In this document: positions 60,683 through 64,000 of the stretch, one piece after another
Position numbering within the stretch: position 1 is the stretch's first letter
How the letters are laid out: every line of letters begins with the position of its first letter
Origin: G965222335 sp965222335
GTDB lineage: Bacteria; Pseudomonadota; Gammaproteobacteria; Pseudomonadales; Halieaceae
Assembly (NCBI GenBank): GCA_965222335.1
Contig: OZ244944.1
Location: 3,348,001 to 3,412,000, forward strand
DNA length: 64,000 bases
Direction: 5' to 3'
Notes under the pieces: generated by a model
The model's input: only the letters and a program-made list of their open reading frames with translations
Told to the model about the DNA's origin: nothing
Database searches by the model: none
Program-made: the position numbers and the translations under genes

Positions 60683-61471
60683 ATGCACATCGATTTCAGC
60701 GGCAAATGCTTTCTCGTGACCGGGGGCGCATCCGGCATTGGCGAGGCGACCGTGCGCTACATTGCCGAACACGCTGGGCAGGCGCTTATCGCCGACCTCA
60801 ATGAGGAGGCCGGGGCCGCACTGGCCGCTGAGTTTCCGCAGCAGCTGCGCTTTGTCGCCACCGATGTGACCGACCCCGTTCAGCTGGAAGCCGCCTGCCA
60901 GTTGGCCGTGGATACCTTTGGCGGCCTCGACGGCGCGGTCAACAGTGCTGGCGTTGGCAGTTTCGGCAGCACGACCGACCTGGCCCTGGAAGAGTGGCGC
61001 CGGGTGATCGACATCGACCTGAACGGCGTGTTCTACGCCTGCCGGGCGGTGATTCCCCATCTGCGTGTCCGCGGCGGCGGCAGTATCGTGAATATCGCGT
61101 CCCTTAGCGGGGTGCGCGCCGATCACGGCTTTGCGGCGTATAACGCGGCCAAGGCGGCGGTGATCAATTACACCCGCACCCTGGCACTGGACCACGGCCC
61201 CGAGGGTATTCGCGCCACGGCGGTGTGCCCGGGATTCATTGACACGCCGCTGACGGCGGTGCCGTCGTCGATTGACGCGGTGCGAAATGCCTGGTTGGGC
61301 GGTATCGCCCTGCAGCGGGCGGGTGAACCAGAGGATGTGGCCAACCTGGTGGTGTTCCTGCTGTCGCCGGCGGCCAGCTATCTTACCGGCACCGAAATCG
61401 TGATCGACGGCGGGCTCGGCAGCAGCAACAACCAGCCCAACCTGCCGCGACTCTTCTCTGAGTCAAGTTAG
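60683..61471 (+). CDS. Short-chain dehydrogenase/reductase
   Basis: A 262-residue SDR with TGGASGIG (residues ~12-19), NSAG (~85), catalytic Ser in NIASLSG (~135) and YNAAK (~148). D near IADLNEEAG points to NAD(H). It lies 63 bases after the DUF35 gene on the same strand and is the last rightward gene before the converging P450. It is probably another hydroxysteroid-type dehydrogenase; the substrate is unknown. Confidence 0.92.
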   Translation: MHIDFSGKCFLVTGGASGIGEATVRYIAEHAGQALIADLNEEAGAALAAEFPQQLRFVATDVTDPVQLEAACQLAVDTFGGLDGAVNSAGVGSFGSTTDLALEEWRRVIDIDLNGVFYACRAVIPHLRVRGGGSIVNIASLSGVRADHGFAAYNAAKAAVINYTRTLALDHGPEGIRATAVCPGFIDTPLTAVPSSIDAVRNAWLGGIALQRAGEPEDVANLVVFLLSPAASYLTGTEIVIDGGLGSSNNQPNLPRLFSESS

Positions 61472-61498
61472 GCAGGGCCGGGGCTCTGCACGATTTCC

Positions 61499-62758
61499 CT
61501 AACCGGCTGCCTGGGGCTCCGGGTCAAAGGTGATGGGCATGGACTTGATGGTGTTGATAAAGATCGAGCGCATGTAAGTCACCTCGCCCGCAAACCGCGG
61601 GTTACGCAGGCGGGGGATCAGCTCCTCAAAGATAATCCGCAGCTCCAGGCGCGCGAGGTTCATGCCCAGGCAGAAATGCTCGCCGGTGCCGAAGGCGCGA
61701 TGCTCGCGGGACAGATGGTTGATGCGCTGGTGCCGGTGAATATCAAAGCGGGTGGCGTCGTCACCGAATACGTCTTCATCGTGATTGGTCGCGTGGTAAT
61801 GCAGGACAATTTTGTCGCCTTCCCTGAAGCGGTAGTCCTGCCATTCGATGTCCTGGGTGGCGGTCCTGCGCATGGCGATAAAGGCGGTGTTGTAGCGCAG
61901 GATCTCTTCCACGGCCAGCGGAATGTCCTCGGGGTGCTGTACCAGGTGCTCTAGCTGGTCAGGGTTTTCCATCAGCGCCCGCATGCCGTGGGCGGTTACG
62001 GTGCGGGTGCTCTCGTTGCCCCCAACCATGATCAGGATGAACATCCAGGCGAACATCTCCTCGGTCACGGCGACGCCATCCACCTCGCCGTTGAGGAGCG
62101 CCTCGACCACCTGGCTGGTGGGGTTTTCCCGCTGTTTTTTCGCCAGTTCCATGGCGTACATGACCACTTCCAGCGACGCCGCATTGGCCTCATCGGGGCC
62201 GGTCGCCACATCCGGGTCATCAGCGAAGGTCATGATATTGGTCCAGTCGAAAAACTGCTTGCGGTCCTCTACCGGCACGCCGAGGATCTCCAGGATAGCG
62301 ATCAACGGCAACTCAGCGGCCACATCCTCGACGAACTCGCATTCACCGCGACTGGCCACCCGGTCAATGATGCTCGTGGCCTGCTCGCGCAGCCAGGGTT
62401 CCAGCGTGGCCACTGCCCGCGGTGTAAACGCATCCCGGACGACCTTGCGGTACTTCATGTGCTTGGGTGGGTCCATCGCGATGATGAAATTTTCGTTGAT
62501 GATTTTCTGTGTTTCTCTCTGCTGCGGTGTTGGCTCCATGGGGAAGGGGCCCTCGCGGCTGGAGGAGAACAGGTCGGGGTTCTGGGAGACAAAGTCCAGT
62601 GCGTCGCGCTTCACCGCCGCCCAGTAGGGCACGCCAGTCCCGGGGTCGTCAAAATGCACGAAGGAACCCTGCCGACGCAGTTTGGCCAGTTCGTCGTAAG
62701 GCATGCCATTCACGTAGGCGTCCAGGTCCAGAAGGTGGGTGAAGGGGCATTGGCTCAT
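61499..62758 (-). CDS. Cytochrome P450
   Basis: A 419-residue soluble bacterial P450. The haem thiolate is in FGTGEHFCLGMNLARLE near residue 360, the K-helix EEILR is present and the I-helix is GGNESTRT. There is no membrane anchor, and it needs a separate ferredoxin and reductase, which are not in this window. The style (SQCPFTHLLDLDAY start, IAMRRTATQD) resembles CYP125/CYP124-like and terpenoid P450s of Halieaceae clusters, but the subfamily cannot be assigned by eye. AGGAGG precedes the ATG by 8 bases. Confidence 0.94.
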   Translation of the reverse strand: MSQCPFTHLLDLDAYVNGMPYDELAKLRRQGSFVHFDDPGTGVPYWAAVKRDALDFVSQNPDLFSSSREGPFPMEPTPQQRETQKIINENFIIAMDPPKHMKYRKVVRDAFTPRAVATLEPWLREQATSIIDRVASRGECEFVEDVAAELPLIAILEILGVPVEDRKQFFDWTNIMTFADDPDVATGPDEANAASLEVVMYAMELAKKQRENPTSQVVEALLNGEVDGVAVTEEMFAWMFILIMVGGNESTRTVTAHGMRALMENPDQLEHLVQHPEDIPLAVEEILRYNTAFIAMRRTATQDIEWQDYRFREGDKIVLHYHATNHDEDVFGDDATRFDIHRHQRINHLSREHRAFGTGEHFCLGMNLARLELRIIFEELIPRLRNPRFAGEVTYMRSIFINTIKSMPITFDPEPQAAG

Positions 62759-62857
62759 AACGGTATTCCTCCTGGCTGGGGCGCCTGTAGCGTAACGCCG
62801 GCCTGGCTATCGTGTGTTGCCCGATCGCGCGATCGCGACCGGGATGCTTGACCCATC

Positions 62858-64000
62858 TTACTCGGCCAGCGGTGGCAGTAGCCAGATCGCAGAGGTCACG
62901 GCCCGCTCCTGCAGCGTCGCGGGTTCAGGAGGTTTGACTCCCAGGGCTTTCGCATCGAAGGTCGACCAGCGCGGCGTTGGAATTTCCAGCACCCGGGCGT
63001 AGTAGAACGCGTGCTGCGCGGCGTCGTAGTTCGGGTCGGTCCACTGCGCCTGCAGAACGGGGCTACCGATGCTGTTGCGGTAGCTGGCCTCATCGATATC
63101 GACCGTATTGCCAACCGGGTTGTCGGCCTTGCTCGACGGGTCGGCCTCGCGGGTCTCGGCCAGGGCGACATCAAAGATTTCTTCGTGGGATTGACCTGCC
63201 CGGTCCACCCAGCCTTTGATGATCTGGATCCGGTCGAGATGGGCGCCCGCCGGGTCCTTGGCCGCCATGACCAGGAACTTCGGGGACGGGTCCGAGCGAT
63301 CGGTGGCGCGCAACTCGCCGCCCATGGGCACGCCACTGGCATAGGCCCGCTGCAGCCAGTCTTGCGCTTGCATCAATTGCGCCGGGTAGTCACGGCCGGC
63401 GAAGAAGCGCACGGTGATCCTGGGGCCGGAGGTGGCGTAGGTCTCCCGGCGGCGCATGGCATCGAACAGTGACTCGCGGCTGTTTTCCTCGGCCCACACG
63501 CCCGCCAGCCCCGCGGCCTCCCAGTCCGCTGCCCGATTCTCCTCTTCGGGAAACAGGTAGGCCCTGCCGAGCCGGATGGCTGCGCTGCCGTCCATAATGG
63601 GCAGCTTGCCGTGGAAGTTGTCTTCCTCCACTGGCGAGCTGGCATTGTGCCCATCGCTGGCGCCAATCACGCCGAAGCGGTAGGGGTTGAAGCCGCGCTC
63701 GTGTGCGAACTCCATACCGGCGCGCAGGGCGTCGCGGATATAACTGCCCCTCGGATTGGAGTGCTGCTCTTCCTGGCTGAGCATGCGGTCGACGATGTTG
63801 AAGTCGGCGAAGGCATCCTCGGGAGAAATCTGCGGGTGCGTTTCCGAGGCGCCCTTGACCTGGAATATTTCGCTGATCGGCTCGTTAGCCACCCGACGGC
63901 GGGCATAGTCCCGATCCAGGGCGCTGCCGTCGTAGGCGACCCGGTCGTACATACGGCCATCGCTCAGGTTGCCATTGTGCGGGATTGCCAGATTATCCAT
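62858..64000 (-). CDS. DUF3604 protein, 5' end outside window
   Basis: The C-terminal ~380 residues of a DUF3604 protein (full members usually have 600-680). The Met at the right edge is internal, because the frame is open to the edge. A metal-site-like GVIGASDGHNASS and GPRITVRFFAG segment are visible; the family belongs near the PHP metal-dependent phosphoesterase fold. It lies about 100 bases upstream of the P450 on the same strand and may share its transcript. DUF3604 genes are frequent in Halieaceae-type terpenoid/steroid clusters, from memory; function is unknown. Confidence 0.85.
   Translation of the reverse strand: MDNLAIPHNGNLSDGRMYDRVAYDGSALDRDYARRRVANEPISEIFQVKGASETHPQISPEDAFADFNIVDRMLSQEEQHSNPRGSYIRDALRAGMEFAHERGFNPYRFGVIGASDGHNASSPVEEDNFHGKLPIMDGSAAIRLGRAYLFPEEENRAADWEAAGLAGVWAEENSRESLFDAMRRRETYATSGPRITVRFFAGRDYPAQLMQAQDWLQRAYASGVPMGGELRATDRSDPSPKFLVMAAKDPAGAHLDRIQIIKGWVDRAGQSHEEIFDVALAETREADPSSKADNPVGNTVDIDEASYRNSIGSPVLQAQWTDPNYDAAQHAFYYARVLEIPTPRWSTFDAKALGVKPPEPATLQERAVTSAIWLLPPLAE

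Overview
The window looks like the chromosome of a GC-rich marine gammaproteobacterium, most like the Halieaceae/Cellvibrionales group. This is inferred from gene content only: the gammaproteobacterial order thrS-infC-rpmI-rplT-pheS-pheT-ihfA-merR-tRNA-Pro, a 'marine proteobacterial dedicated sortase' locus, a TonB-dependent receptor, an arylsulfatase and a sterol/steroid-type oxidative gene cluster. No marker for species assignment is present.

Layout. 1-5 kb: the end of a hydantoinase/oxoprolinase B gene, an NCS1 permease, a frameshifted pepQ and an oxidoreductase. 5-10 kb: an ABC exporter, a threonine aldolase between two copies of a palindromic repeat, and an AbgT-type transporter. 10-11 kb: a gene for an exported, almost eukaryotic ubiquitin with an IPTL-CTERM-like tail. 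It sits between tRNA-Asn and a degenerate copy of that tRNA's 3' end. 11-19.3 kb: uvrB, then the dedicated sortase system (histidine kinase, response regulator, VIT/vWA target, class GN sortase) and a coupled unknown gene. 19.5-27 kb: the translation operon, ending at tRNA-Pro.

26.97-38.71 kb is an integrative island in tRNA-Pro. It has exact 23-bp att repeats, a P4-type integrase, a SNIPE-like membrane nuclease, an unknown AT-rich gene, an AlpA regulatory/replication module with iteron-like repeats, an intact IS66 element with 8-bp target duplications, and a GHKL ATPase/STAS-like pair. Its right end carries a row of five hairpins and a second, degenerate att-like site.

38.8-45.3 kb: an AraC regulator, an arylsulfatase whose 3' end is duplicated downstream, a PEP-CTERM-like exported protein lying between the two copies, a DUF3192 lipoprotein and dbpA. 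45.5-64 kb: a catabolic region with amidohydrolase, TauD-type dioxygenase, TonB-dependent receptor, acyl-CoA dehydrogenase-type flavoprotein, three SDRs, Baeyer-Villiger monooxygenase, Ddn-like protein, a homologue of the plant sterol enzyme cycloeucalenol cycloisomerase, TetR regulator, KshA/Neverland-like Rieske oxygenase, SCP-x-type thiolase with DUF35 partner, and cytochrome P450, followed by a truncated DUF3604 gene. Together these suggest uptake and oxidative breakdown of a sterol, triterpenoid or similar polycyclic lipid; the substrate is not determined.

The most unusual items are the exported ubiquitin fusion, the cycloeucalenol cycloisomerase homologue, the island cargo (SNIPE-like nuclease and ATPase/STAS pair) and the hairpin row at the island end.
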